64,000 bases of DNA from an uncultured Saprospiraceae bacterium. Lineage in GTDB: Bacteria > Bacteroidota > Bacteroidia > Chitinophagales > Saprospiraceae. The DNA lies in NCBI GenBank assembly GCA_937981555.1, contig CALJOK010000043.1:1-64000 (forward strand). Direction: 5' to 3'. The position numbers and the translations under genes are program-made. Below, in pieces: positions 26,966 through 35,493 of the stretch (positions are counted from its first letter, which is position 1; every line of letters begins with the position of its first letter). The notes under the pieces are model-generated. The model did no database searches. It was given only the letters and a program-made list of their open reading frames with translations, and was not told where the DNA came from.

Positions 26966-27859
26966 ATGAATAAAAAATTTTCTATTTCAACTCCAACAGA
27001 TTTCAACTTTAAGGAATGTCTAAGATTCTTGCAAAGATCAGATTCGGAATGTCTGTTTCGAGTAGAAAATGAGGTGGTTCAATTTGCTTTAGAAGTAGAA
27101 GATCAAATTTTTCTAATTCAAGTTTTTTGGGAAAAAGATAAACTGCAAGTCGAAATTTTAAAAGGTGAATTAACGACTAAATCCAAAAAAATCATTGCTA
27201 ATTATATTTTAGAATGGTTTGATGTAAAACGGGATTTGACCGATTTTAATAAAATTTGTAAAAAAGATAAACTGTTAAAAAACATTTGCAAGCAAAATAA
27301 AGGACTTCGATTAATTGGGGTGCCGAGTTTTTTGGAGGCGATCAGTTGGGCGATTATTGGTCAACAAATTAATCTTACGTTTGCTTATTCTTTGAAAAAA
27401 AGGTTGGTAGAAAATTTTGGTCAAAAGATCGAATTCGAAGGAAAAGACTTTTTTCTATTTCCAACTGCAAAAGTGATTTCCAAATTAACGGAAGATGATC
27501 TTCGACCACATCAATTTAGTCGAAGCAAAATAAAATATTTAACTGGCGTTGCTAAAGCCATTGACTCAGGGGAGATTTCCAAAAAAATGCTTCTAGAACT
27601 TCCATATGAAGCGGCTAAAGTCAAATTAATTGAACATAAAGGTGTGGGAAATTGGACGGCTGATTATGTTTTGATGAAATGTTTGCGATACCCTGATGCT
27701 TTACCTATTACCGATGTTGGCGTTCATAATGCGATCAAAAAGGAATTGAACTTGGAACAAAAACCGAGTATTGAAAGTATAGAGGAGATGGCTAAAAATT
27801 GGAATGGTTGGAAATCTTATGCTACTTTTTATTTGTGGCATTCGTTGTTGGTAGATTAG
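26966..27859 (+). CDS. DNA-3-methyladenine glycosylase II (AlkA-type)
   Basis: The 297-residue protein is an HhH-GPD glycosylase. An N-terminal strand-rich domain (about 1-105) is followed by the helical core with SFLEAISWAIIGQQINLTFA. The helix-hairpin-helix LIEHKGVGNWTADYVLMKCL (about 221-240) and the catalytic aspartate Asp250 in LPITDVGVH come next, equivalent to Asp238 of E. coli AlkA. It excises alkylated purines from DNA. No ada-type regulator is near. It is divergent from the ferredoxin gene, 107 bases away. Confidence 0.92.
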   Translation: MNKKFSISTPTDFNFKECLRFLQRSDSECLFRVENEVVQFALEVEDQIFLIQVFWEKDKLQVEILKGELTTKSKKIIANYILEWFDVKRDLTDFNKICKKDKLLKNICKQNKGLRLIGVPSFLEAISWAIIGQQINLTFAYSLKKRLVENFGQKIEFEGKDFFLFPTAKVISKLTEDDLRPHQFSRSKIKYLTGVAKAIDSGEISKKMLLELPYEAAKVKLIEHKGVGNWTADYVLMKCLRYPDALPITDVGVHNAIKKELNLEQKPSIESIEEMAKNWNGWKSYATFYLWHSLLVD

Positions 27860-28019
27860 TTTTTTTGGAATTTGATAACTTTCGAGTTGCCATCGCTTTA
27901 AGAGCTAAGAATTTTCCTCAAAAGACCTCACCAAAAAGGACGATTAAACCTTTATATTTTTTTCATTTCGAATGACAATATTTTTTTTTCAAGAAATTAA
28001 GAAATTCACATGTTTTTCC

Positions 28020-28027
28020 TACTTTTG
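28020..28027 (+). promoter_or_regulatory. Candidate -7 box of pdhB
   Basis: TACTTTTG matches TAnnTTTG, 23 bases before ATG 28051, followed by GCGG as often seen near the start site. No good -33 TTG at the usual distance. Confidence 0.45.
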
Positions 28028-28050
28028 CGGTTCACTAAAAAATCACATCA

Positions 28051-29031
28051 ATGTCTAGAACTTTAGCTTTAAGAGATGCCATTCGAGAAGGAATGACGGA
28101 AGAAATGAGAAGAGATGATAGTGTCTTTCTCATGGGAGAAGAAGTGGCAGAATATAATGGAGCATACAAAGTAAGTAAAGGTATGCTTGACGAATTTGGA
28201 GCAAGAAGGGTAGTAGATACACCGATTGCAGAATTAGGTTTTGCAGGAATCGGAGTAGGTGCTGCCATGAATGGATTGCGTCCAATCGTGGAATTTATGA
28301 CTTGGAATTTTGCTGTTTTGGCATTTGACCAAATCGTAAATAATGCGGCCAAAACACTTTCTCAATCAGCAGGTGAATTTAATTGCCCAATTGTTTTTCG
28401 TGGACCATCTGGAGCTGCCGGTCAATTGGCGCAGCAACACTCTCAAACTTTTGAGGCTTGGTTAGCGAATTGTCCAGGATTAAAAGTTATTTCTTGTATT
28501 GATCCAGCTGACGCTAAAGGTTTAATCAAATCTGCGATTAGAGATAATGATCCGATTTGTATGATGGAGTCGGAGCAATTTTATGCTTTGGAAGGTGAAG
28601 TGCCAGATGGAGAATATTTGACTCCAATTGGAAAAGCTGCCGTTCGAAGAGAAGGTACTGATGTAACGATTGTTTCTTTTAATAAAATGATGTTGGTAGC
28701 AAATGCTGCGGCTGATCAATTGGCGAAAGAAGGAATTTCAGCGGAGGTAATTGACTTACGAACGATTCGACCATTGGATCATGAAACGATTGTAAATTCT
28801 GTGAAAAAAACCAATCGAATTGTCGTTGTTGATGAGTCTTGGCCATACGCAGGAATTAGTTCAGAAATTACTTATCAGATTCAAAAACATGCTTTTGATT
28901 ATTTGGATGCACCAGTAGTGAGAGTAAATGCTCCTGATGTTTCTTTACCTTATGCAGCTGCATATGTGGAAGCATACATGCCGAATCCTAAGAAAGTAAT
29001 TGATGCAGTTAAATCTGTGATGTATAGATAA
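28051..29031 (+). CDS. pdhB: Pyruvate dehydrogenase E1 component, beta subunit
   Basis: The 326-residue protein matches the E1-beta family throughout. It has LALRDAIREGMTEEM, VFLMGEEVAEYNGAYKVSKG (the Glu that activates thiamine diphosphate lies in GEEV), VDTPIAELGFAGIGVGAAM, EFMTWNFAVLAFDQIVNNAA and the C-terminal VVRVNAPDVSLPYA. With the alpha subunit it forms the heterotetrameric decarboxylase that feeds acetyl-CoA production. The alpha subunit and E2 genes are not adjacent, as is frequent in Bacteroidota. A hairpin terminator follows at 29063-29098. Confidence 0.96.
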   Translation: MSRTLALRDAIREGMTEEMRRDDSVFLMGEEVAEYNGAYKVSKGMLDEFGARRVVDTPIAELGFAGIGVGAAMNGLRPIVEFMTWNFAVLAFDQIVNNAAKTLSQSAGEFNCPIVFRGPSGAAGQLAQQHSQTFEAWLANCPGLKVISCIDPADAKGLIKSAIRDNDPICMMESEQFYALEGEVPDGEYLTPIGKAAVRREGTDVTIVSFNKMMLVANAAADQLAKEGISAEVIDLRTIRPLDHETIVNSVKKTNRIVVVDESWPYAGISSEITYQIQKHAFDYLDAPVVRVNAPDVSLPYAAAYVEAYMPNPKKVIDAVKSVMYR

Positions 29032-29062
29032 TATTTAAAGAAAACCCTTTAAATATAAGATT

Positions 29063-29098
29063 TTAAGCCTGTTTCGTTTTTGTACGAAACAGGCTTAA
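29063..29098 (+). terminator. Terminator of pdhB
   Basis: Perfect 14-bp stem TTAAGCCTGTTTCG/CGAAACAGGCTTAA with an 8-base loop, 31 bases past the stop. Confidence 0.8.
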
Positions 29099-29356
29099 TT
29101 ATTTGATTATCAACCTGTTGTAAAATATTTTTTATTCGTATTTGAATAATAAAAAGGTTTTGAAAAAATGTTAAATATTTTGTTTTTGGAAATCAACTTT
29201 CTACTTTAGTCCTGACATACTAAAAGAGAATCCAAAAACTTCCCATCTCCGTTGACACTCAATAACACTATTTTTCTACATTAAGTTGGGAGTCAATTCT
29301 CTAATATTACTAATTAGGTAGTCTGACTAGCTATCGCTTATTTTCCAAAAACTATT
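29099..29356 (+). other. Leader region of the four-helix membrane protein gene
   Basis: Between the pdhB terminator and the next gene I see no coding frame. TTG at 29180-29182 and TACTTTAG at 29202-29209 form a near-consensus promoter (spacing 19, one mismatch in the -7 box), which would give a leader of about 145 bases. Confidence 0.35.
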
Positions 29357-29827
29357 ATGTTACTTGACGATCAATTACCGATTTATCGACACTATTCACC
29401 TACCAAAAAGGTGGATTGGTTGTTTAGCCTGACGGGCTTTTTCTTTATGTTTTTTTCACTTACCTGCATCTTCTTTTATCCCAAAAAAGTAGTTGGATTA
29501 TTTTTAGATGGAAATTTAATTATTACCCCTTTTTATTATATTTGGCTGGGAGTGGCCATGGTCTTTTTTACTTTCGGGGGAGTATATGCATTTATCAATC
29601 GAGGACTCAAGATTAAGACTGATTACAAGATGGGTATCTTGCATTTGGTGTTTTCTCTGCTGACCGTAATTGTATTGTTGTGGAAAATTTCAGATGAGAG
29701 TTTGTTAATTGAATTTTCGATTTACGATGTATTTAATTCGATTGTCTCTTTGATGACGTTGCTGATTTTAGCGCAAATGATATTTTTTGTAAATGCGTTT
29801 TTGGGGATGATTCGGAGGTATGATTAA
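29357..29827 (+). CDS. Four-helix integral membrane protein of unknown function
   Basis: The 156-residue product has four hydrophobic helices: WLFSLTGFFFMFFSLTCIFF, FYYIWLGVAMVFFTFGGVYA, MGILHLVFSLLTVIVLLW and MTLLILAQMIFFVNAFLG. A soluble N-terminal 25 residues contains LPIYRHYSPTKKVDW. No family recognised. It has no enzyme-type motif. It lies alone, followed by the large dyad element at 29875-30035. Confidence 0.6.
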   Translation: MLLDDQLPIYRHYSPTKKVDWLFSLTGFFFMFFSLTCIFFYPKKVVGLFLDGNLIITPFYYIWLGVAMVFFTFGGVYAFINRGLKIKTDYKMGILHLVFSLLTVIVLLWKISDESLLIEFSIYDVFNSIVSLMTLLILAQMIFFVNAFLGMIRRYD

Positions 29828-29874
29828 TTTTATTTGACACATATCAAAAAGATAAGAAATTAAAAAGTGGTCTG

Positions 29875-30035
29875 TGAGTTCTGATCTGAGAGAAACGTGG
29901 TGGCCTGCTTTAGCTGACCTTAAAAAAAGGAAGAGCGAAGCGATATTTTTCAATTAATAATTTTTAGGAAATCGCTTCGCTCTTTTTTTAGGTCAGCTAA
30001 AGCAGACCGCCACGTTTCTCCCAGGTCAGAACTCA
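29875..30035. repeat. Large 160-bp dyad element between convergent genes
   Basis: The left arm (29875-29944) and right arm (29971-30035) are inverted copies matching at all but four positions plus one 5-base gap. They share TTTAGCTGACCT and GAGCGAAGCGAT blocks around a short AT-rich centre. A further GGTCTRTGAG motif lies outside each arm (near 29868 and 30060). It has no coding capacity. It could act as a bidirectional terminator, but it is far longer than needed and looks like a dispersed palindromic or MITE-like element. Confidence 0.75.
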
Positions 30036-30081
30036 TAAACCAAAACTCATTAAATATTTCTCATAGACCATTTTTTATAGA

Positions 30082-31227
30082 TCAAATAATCTTTATTCCA
30101 TCCTCAATTTTGACCTCATGAATTTTACATTTCAAGCCAGTCAATTCCAAATATTGCTTTTTGATATTGGCGAGTGCTACTGATTTATTTTCATTGGCGA
30201 CTAAGTTAATCGTAGCTCCGCCAAAACCTCCACCCATTAACCTTGCTCCCAAAATGCCTGTTTCTTTTTTGGCTAAATCAACTAAAATATCCAATTCAGG
30301 AAGACTCACTTCATATTCCTTACTCAAACCATCATGACCTTGTAACAATATATTTCCAACTTCTTCCAATTCATTTTTCTCTAATAAATCAATCACTTGA
30401 TGAACCCTTCTATTTTCTTTGATGACGTAGCTAACTCTTTGAAAATCAATAGGTTGTATTTCGTTTTTATATTTTTTTAAAAGAGAAAAGTCAACATTTC
30501 GAAGCGATTTTATTTTAGGGGAATTCTTTGAAATTAACTCTACTACTTTTTCGCAAGAAGTTCTTCTTACATTATATTCTGAGTCAACCGAAGCTAATTG
30601 ATGTTCTATATTTGAGTTGATTAAAACGAGGGTGTGATTTTCTAATTGGAAAGGAATATATTTTATTTCTAAACTTTCGCAATCCAAGCAAAATACATGA
30701 TCTTTTTTCCCAAACAAAACGGCGTACTGATCCATCAATCCACAATTGAGTCCAATTCGATGCTCCGCTGCTTGACCAATTTTGGCTATCTCTTCTTTCT
30801 TAATTTTTAAATCAAACAATTCCGAAAGCCCAAAAATAAAACCACAACAAAGTGCCGCCGAAGAAGAGAGTCCTGCTCCAATCGGAATGTCGCCTCCAAA
30901 AACACATTGAACACCTTGAATCGAAAATCCTTTTTCGTGTAGAATTTCTAGAATCGCCTTAAAGTATTTTCCCCAACTTGGCGTATCTAATTTCTCTAAA
31001 TTTTTAAAAATGATAGACTCCTCATAATTGAAAGAATGAATTTCTAAAATTGAATTTCCATTTTTCCCAATGGCAAAATACATCGCATTGTCGATGGCTG
31101 CAGGCATCACAAATCCATTATTGTAATCAGTATGTTCTCCAATCAAATTGATTCGTCCAGGAGATTTGATTAGTAATGGTTCGCCTGAGAATTGAGTTAA
31201 AAATGATTGTTTGATTTCATTTACCAT
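30082..31227 (-). CDS. galK: Galactokinase
   Basis: The 381-residue protein is a GHMP kinase. The galactokinase signature GRINLIGEHTDYNNGFVMP is at about residues 24-42, the ATP-binding loop in PIGAGLSSSAALCCGF at about 112-127, and the third motif in GARLMGGGFGGATINL near the C-terminus. It phosphorylates galactose to galactose 1-phosphate in the Leloir pathway. No galT or transporter gene adjoins it on this side. It converges on the membrane protein gene across the large dyad. Confidence 0.96.
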   Translation of the reverse strand: MVNEIKQSFLTQFSGEPLLIKSPGRINLIGEHTDYNNGFVMPAAIDNAMYFAIGKNGNSILEIHSFNYEESIIFKNLEKLDTPSWGKYFKAILEILHEKGFSIQGVQCVFGGDIPIGAGLSSSAALCCGFIFGLSELFDLKIKKEEIAKIGQAAEHRIGLNCGLMDQYAVLFGKKDHVFCLDCESLEIKYIPFQLENHTLVLINSNIEHQLASVDSEYNVRRTSCEKVVELISKNSPKIKSLRNVDFSLLKKYKNEIQPIDFQRVSYVIKENRRVHQVIDLLEKNELEEVGNILLQGHDGLSKEYEVSLPELDILVDLAKKETGILGARLMGGGFGGATINLVANENKSVALANIKKQYLELTGLKCKIHEVKIEDGIKII

Positions 31228-31312
31228 AGAGTAACTTTTTGGTAAAAATAATTAGAGTTTGGAGTTTTCCAATTGAACAGGGGAAAAAAAGAGAGAAATG
31301 ATTTTTTTTTTA

Positions 31313-31415
31313 ACAGAGTAAACAGAGTAAACAGAGTAAACATAGGAAGGACACAGAGATAACGGAAGTCTCTGTTTGCTTTTTGTCCTTCCTTTGTTTA
31401 CTCTGTGGTTGAAAA
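31313..31415. repeat. Nested inverted-repeat element with tandem ACAGAGTAA units
   Basis: Three tandem ACAGAGTAA-type units lead into an arm CAGAGTAAACATAGGAAGGAC (about 31334-31354) that pairs, with one mismatch, with GTCCTTCCTTTGTTTACTCTG (about 31385-31405). An inner perfect hairpin ACAGAGA/TCTCTGT is nested within it. It lies between divergent genes. Such CTCTGTG-type palindromes recur in Bacteroidota intergenic DNA. Confidence 0.6.
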
Positions 31416-31423
31416 TACTTTTC

Positions 31424-31431
31424 TAACTTTG
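31424..31431 (+). promoter_or_regulatory. Candidate -7 box of the SnoaL-like gene
   Basis: TAACTTTG matches TAnnTTTG, 35 bases before ATG 31467. The -33 position is not well matched. Confidence 0.4.
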
Positions 31432-31466
31432 TCCTTTACTCAGAAGAATAGTAAAAAAAAAGTAAA

Positions 31467-31880
31467 ATGAATAAAGAGACTTTTTTACGAAATTTTATGG
31501 AAGAGGTTTGGAACAAGAAGAATTTTGAAGAGGTGGAAAGATACGTTCATGAGGAGTATAAAATTCATTTAGATAATGCCGATCCTTGGGAAGGAAAAAT
31601 ATTATCACTTCCAGAATTTAAGGAACGTTTAAAATTTTCATTTGGTAGTTTTCCAGATATTCATTTTGAAATAACCAGCGCGATTCATGATGACAACCAA
31701 GTAGCCATAACTTGGATAATGACTGGGACGAACCTTGGAAAAATTGGAGATTTTCCACCGACCAATCGAAAGATAAAAACTAATGGGATGACTATTTACC
31801 ATTTTTATAACAATAAAATTGCAGGACATTCTCAAGTGTTTGATCGATTAACAATTATGAAACAATTAGGATTTGTTTAG
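31467..31880 (+). CDS. SnoaL-like / ester-cyclase-family protein
   Basis: The 137-residue cytosolic protein matches the NTF2-like SnoaL fold. It starts with the helix TFLRNFMEEVWNKKNFEEVE and a His/Asp-containing segment VHEEYKIHLDN. The strand FPDIHFEITSAIHDDNQVAITW and GDFPPTNRKIKTNGMTIYHF, followed by GHSQVFDRLTIMKQLG, are characteristic. Family members act on varied small molecules, and many are uncharacterised; the substrate is unknown. It is preceded by an inverted-repeat element and a -7 box, and is followed 101 bases later by a lipoprotein gene. Confidence 0.82.
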   Translation: MNKETFLRNFMEEVWNKKNFEEVERYVHEEYKIHLDNADPWEGKILSLPEFKERLKFSFGSFPDIHFEITSAIHDDNQVAITWIMTGTNLGKIGDFPPTNRKIKTNGMTIYHFYNNKIAGHSQVFDRLTIMKQLGFV

Positions 31881-31981
31881 GTTAGAAAAAATAAATATTT
31901 TACATCAAATCAGTATTGGCGTTTTTGTCAATTTATTCTTTTAGGAAATAGAAAAATTGAAATAATAAAATAAAACAAAAC

Positions 31982-32845
31982 ATGAAAAACCTAATTGTAA
32001 TTTTTGCTTGTCTACTTTTTTTATTTGGATGTGAATCTTCCGATAAACAAGTTGATACTTCGAGCGTTGAAGAATGGTCTCAACTCTTTAATGGAAAAGA
32101 TATGGACGGTTGGACTCCTAAGTTAGCAGGTTACAAAGTGGGTGACAATTTCAATAATACCTTCCGAGTGACGGATGGAAATTTGCAAGCGAACTACTCA
32201 GAATATGATACTTTTCGAAATGAGTTTGGACATCTTTTTTATCAAGAAAAATTTTCTCATTATCGACTTCGAGCAGAATATCGAGCTGTAGGAAAACAAA
32301 TTAACGGAGGAGCAGGTTGGGCGGTGGCCAATAATGGTTTGATGTTGCATTGTCAGTCAGTAGAGTCGATGACATTGGATCAAGGATTTCCATTGTCGAT
32401 TGAATTTCAATTGTTGGCAGGAAATGGAAAGGACGAACGACCAACTGGAAATCTCTGTACACCAGGTAGTCATGTGACTTTGAAGGGAGAATTATTCGAA
32501 CCACATTGCGTGAATTCAAATAGTAAAACGTACCACGGTGAACAATGGGTAACTGCCGAAGCGATCGTTTATGGCGATTCAATAATCCATCATGTGATCG
32601 AAGGAGATACGGTGATGACTTATTCGAAACCTGTGATCGGAGGTGGGGAGAAAGGACTAGATACTTTGAAATTTCCTGCAGGAAAAAGAATGCTGGATGG
32701 TTATATTTCAATTCAAGCGGAGAGTCAAGGTTTTGATTTTAGGAAAATAGAAATACTTGATTTGTGTGGATGTATGGATAAGAAGGCGAAGAATTATAAG
32801 GAGTATTTTGTTTGTTCGAAAGGGGAGAGTTGTGTGTATGAATGA
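31982..32845 (+). CDS. DUF1080 (3-keto-disaccharide hydrolase-like) lipoprotein
   Basis: The 287-residue protein has a lipoprotein signal (KNLIVIFACLLFLFGC, lipobox L-F-G-C). The DUF1080 domain starts WSQLFNGKDMDGWTPK and continues with FRVTDGNLQANYSEY, HYRLRAEYRAVGKQINGGAGWA and SIEFQLLAGNGK, a concanavalin-like jelly roll. Family members are reported to act on 3-keto sugars or bind glycans. The C-terminal tail CGCMDKKAKNYKEYFVC...ESCVYE resembles the Cys-rich GCxDxxAxNY...C motif found repeatedly in marine Bacteroidota surface proteins. Expected on the outer membrane. Confidence 0.85.
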   Translation: MKNLIVIFACLLFLFGCESSDKQVDTSSVEEWSQLFNGKDMDGWTPKLAGYKVGDNFNNTFRVTDGNLQANYSEYDTFRNEFGHLFYQEKFSHYRLRAEYRAVGKQINGGAGWAVANNGLMLHCQSVESMTLDQGFPLSIEFQLLAGNGKDERPTGNLCTPGSHVTLKGELFEPHCVNSNSKTYHGEQWVTAEAIVYGDSIIHHVIEGDTVMTYSKPVIGGGEKGLDTLKFPAGKRMLDGYISIQAESQGFDFRKIEILDLCGCMDKKAKNYKEYFVCSKGESCVYE

Positions 32846-32870
32846 ATGATAATGTATTAAAAAAATAAAA

Positions 32871-33635
32871 ATGCAGGAAATAAAAAACACAACATTTTGG
32901 GCATTAGTAATTTCAATATTGTTAGTTGTTATTAATATTAAATTTTTATCAGGCAATGATAATATTGATGTACCATTTGATGTGAAATATGTTTCGTCAT
33001 TACAAAGTAAATTGGATACTATAATTTTATCAGATTTAGATATTAATAAATCATACGAACTTAGCTTGAGGGCAATTAATAAAAATAGTGAAGTTTACAA
33101 AATAAATCCAATAGAGGAGTTTACGTTAAAAACGTATAATATTAATTCTAATACTTATATAGTGCCTTCAAGGATAACACAGGTTGGTATGTATAAATTG
33201 CCAAAGAATGTAGAATTTGAGAGATTAGAAAAAATAAAATTTTATTTGAATAAAGAGAATTTAATTAATTCAGAAGTCGAATTATGTTATCATACCAAAA
33301 GACCTACAGGTATTTATCTTGACCGTACATTATACAAAATTAATCGACAAGATATTTTTAAAAATCTTAAAAAGATCATAGTTGAAAATGATATTGATAC
33401 ATGTGAGTTCTGGCAGCCACCGAAATTTAGTCTGAATAATTATGACATAACTGTTTGTCGTTTGTTTGAATTTAAACATACTAACAATAAAATAATTGTG
33501 AGTATGAAACAAGATGATGAGTTTAATGAAAAACATTTTAATGGAAGAATTATGATTAAGGAGAAAGGTGATATTACAGATTCACTATGCGTAGAAGAAC
33601 TTATTCTGAACAATTTTGGAATCATTGATATGTAA
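32871..33635 (+). CDS. Membrane-anchored protein of unknown function
   Basis: The 254-residue product has one N-terminal hydrophobic helix (FWALVISILLVVINIKFL, residues 9-26), probably an uncleaved anchor, and a periplasmic domain without recognisable motifs. That domain contains SYELSLRAINKNSEVY, PSRITQVGMYKLPKNVE and NFGIIDM at the end. Codon use is more AT-rich than in the neighbouring glpD gene, which could reflect weak selection or recent gain. It lies 25 bases after the DUF1080 lipoprotein gene, so cotranscription is possible. Confidence 0.55.
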   Translation: MQEIKNTTFWALVISILLVVINIKFLSGNDNIDVPFDVKYVSSLQSKLDTIILSDLDINKSYELSLRAINKNSEVYKINPIEEFTLKTYNINSNTYIVPSRITQVGMYKLPKNVEFERLEKIKFYLNKENLINSEVELCYHTKRPTGIYLDRTLYKINRQDIFKNLKKIIVENDIDTCEFWQPPKFSLNNYDITVCRLFEFKHTNNKIIVSMKQDDEFNEKHFNGRIMIKEKGDITDSLCVEELILNNFGIIDM

Positions 33636-33736
33636 ATTTTAATCACCAATTATCAACAAAACCAAATAGTGTAACACATTCACATTTTTATATACCTATT
33701 TTAAAAATCAGAAAACTTAAAAAAATAAATCACAAA

Positions 33737-35434
33737 ATGGATTCAGGAAATTCCATCTTTTCGATTCTAGATCGAGAAGAACATATCGAAAAATTAAAAA
33801 CCGAAACCTTTGACTTACTCGTCATTGGAGGAGGTGCAACTGGAGCAGGAATCGCACTAGACGCATCAGCACGAGGACTCAAAACAGCCTTAGTAGAAAT
33901 GCGAGATTTCGCTTCAGGTACCAGTAGTAAATCCACCAAATTGATTCACGGTGGCTTGCGATATTTAAAACAATTAGACATTGCTTTAGTGCGAGAAACT
34001 GGTACCGAAAGAGCGATCGTTCATCGTTTAGCACCACATTTAGTTTTACCCGAAAAAATGTTGATGCCATTAATTAAAGGAGGAACTTATGGAAAATGGG
34101 CGACCTCTTTTGGCTTGATGGTCTACGATATTTTGGCAGGAGTAAAAGGTGATGATCGACGAAAAATGTTATCAAAAAAGCAAACCTTAGCACTCGAACC
34201 TTTGCTTGACGAAAATGGATTGAAGGGTGGCGGTTACTATGCAGAGTATCGAACTGATGATGCGCGACTAACGATTGAGTTATTAAAAACTGCAGTAACA
34301 CATGGAGCAACTGCTTTGAATTATTGTAAGGTAAAAGATTTTACTTACGCCAATAATACGGTGAATGGAGTTAACTGTCGAGATGAAAATGATGAAACTG
34401 AATTTTCCATAAAAGCAAAAATGGTCGTCTCTGCAGGTGGGCCATGGGTAGATCGAATTCGGAAAAAAGATGGAGCGGTAACAGGCAAAAGATTGCATTT
34501 GACGAAAGGGGTACATGTCGTTTTTCCTCACGAAAAATTACCTTTGAATCACACTACATATTTTGATGGACCTGATGGACGAATGATTTTTGCCGTTCCA
34601 AGAGGTCGAGCAACTTATGTCGGAACCACCGATACTAATTATACTGGAGACCTTAATCGGGTTGTCTGCACGAAGAAAGATGCGGCGTATTGTTTGGCAG
34701 CTGTACATCATGCATTTCCGTCGATAAAAGTTTCGGAAGAAGACATTATTTCTAATTGGGCAGGCTTGCGACCGTTGATTCATGAAGATGGAAAATCACC
34801 TTCGGAACTATCCAGAAAGGATGAAATTTTTGTTTCCGAAAAAGGATTGATTTCCATCGCTGGTGGAAAGTTGACAGGCTATCGAAAGATGGGACAAAGA
34901 ATTGTGGATTTGGTTTTGAAAAAAATGGAAGGTGTAACGAAGAAGAGTTTTAAGAAATGTAATACTCGAAAAATTCCTTTGACTCCAAAGCCTTTAGCCG
35001 ATTACAAAGCGGTCGAAAAATATATCAAGAAGTTGGAAGAAGTAGTCGACTTTAAAGGTTTGGATAAATATTATGCTTGGTATTTGACGACTAATTATGG
35101 GACTCAAGCCGATTTGATTTTATTAAAAATGATTGAGTTTTCAGATGCTCCAGAAATTTCCTTAGCGCGAGCGGAGGCTTGGTTTGGAATGCATTATGAG
35201 ATGGTGTCAAGTGCAGAAGATTTTTTAGTTAGACGAACGGGGAGATTATATTTTGACATAAAAAGTATTCCGATGATTCGTGAAAAAGTGATGGAGGATT
35301 TCAAAAATACTTTAAAATGGAGTGATGAAAAAACACTTGCGGAAAATAAAAAAATGGATGAATTGATTTATGATGCGACCCATTATTATGACAAAGAATT
35401 AGAAAGTGCAGCCAAAGAAAAATCAACCATGTAG
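33737..35434 (+). CDS. glpD: FAD-dependent glycerol-3-phosphate dehydrogenase
   Basis: The 565-residue protein carries the FAD Rossmann fold at FDLLVIGGGATGAGIALDA (GxGxxG at 31-36) and the family hallmarks SSKSTKLIHGGLRYLKQ and YADYR-like YYAEYRTDDARLTIELLKTA. ATYVGTTDTNYTGD, NWAGLRPLIHEDG and ISIAGGKLTGYRKMG follow. It oxidises glycerol 3-phosphate to dihydroxyacetone phosphate and passes electrons to quinone at the membrane. The SSS symporter gene follows 59 bases downstream, suggesting a glycerol/polyol uptake and use operon (inference). Confidence 0.96.
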   Translation: MDSGNSIFSILDREEHIEKLKTETFDLLVIGGGATGAGIALDASARGLKTALVEMRDFASGTSSKSTKLIHGGLRYLKQLDIALVRETGTERAIVHRLAPHLVLPEKMLMPLIKGGTYGKWATSFGLMVYDILAGVKGDDRRKMLSKKQTLALEPLLDENGLKGGGYYAEYRTDDARLTIELLKTAVTHGATALNYCKVKDFTYANNTVNGVNCRDENDETEFSIKAKMVVSAGGPWVDRIRKKDGAVTGKRLHLTKGVHVVFPHEKLPLNHTTYFDGPDGRMIFAVPRGRATYVGTTDTNYTGDLNRVVCTKKDAAYCLAAVHHAFPSIKVSEEDIISNWAGLRPLIHEDGKSPSELSRKDEIFVSEKGLISIAGGKLTGYRKMGQRIVDLVLKKMEGVTKKSFKKCNTRKIPLTPKPLADYKAVEKYIKKLEEVVDFKGLDKYYAWYLTTNYGTQADLILLKMIEFSDAPEISLARAEAWFGMHYEMVSSAEDFLVRRTGRLYFDIKSIPMIREKVMEDFKNTLKWSDEKTLAENKKMDELIYDATHYYDKELESAAKEKSTM

Positions 35435-35493
35435 TATTTTCTAAAATAGATAGACCAATACTTTTTTACAAACAAAACGAAAAAACAATTTTT

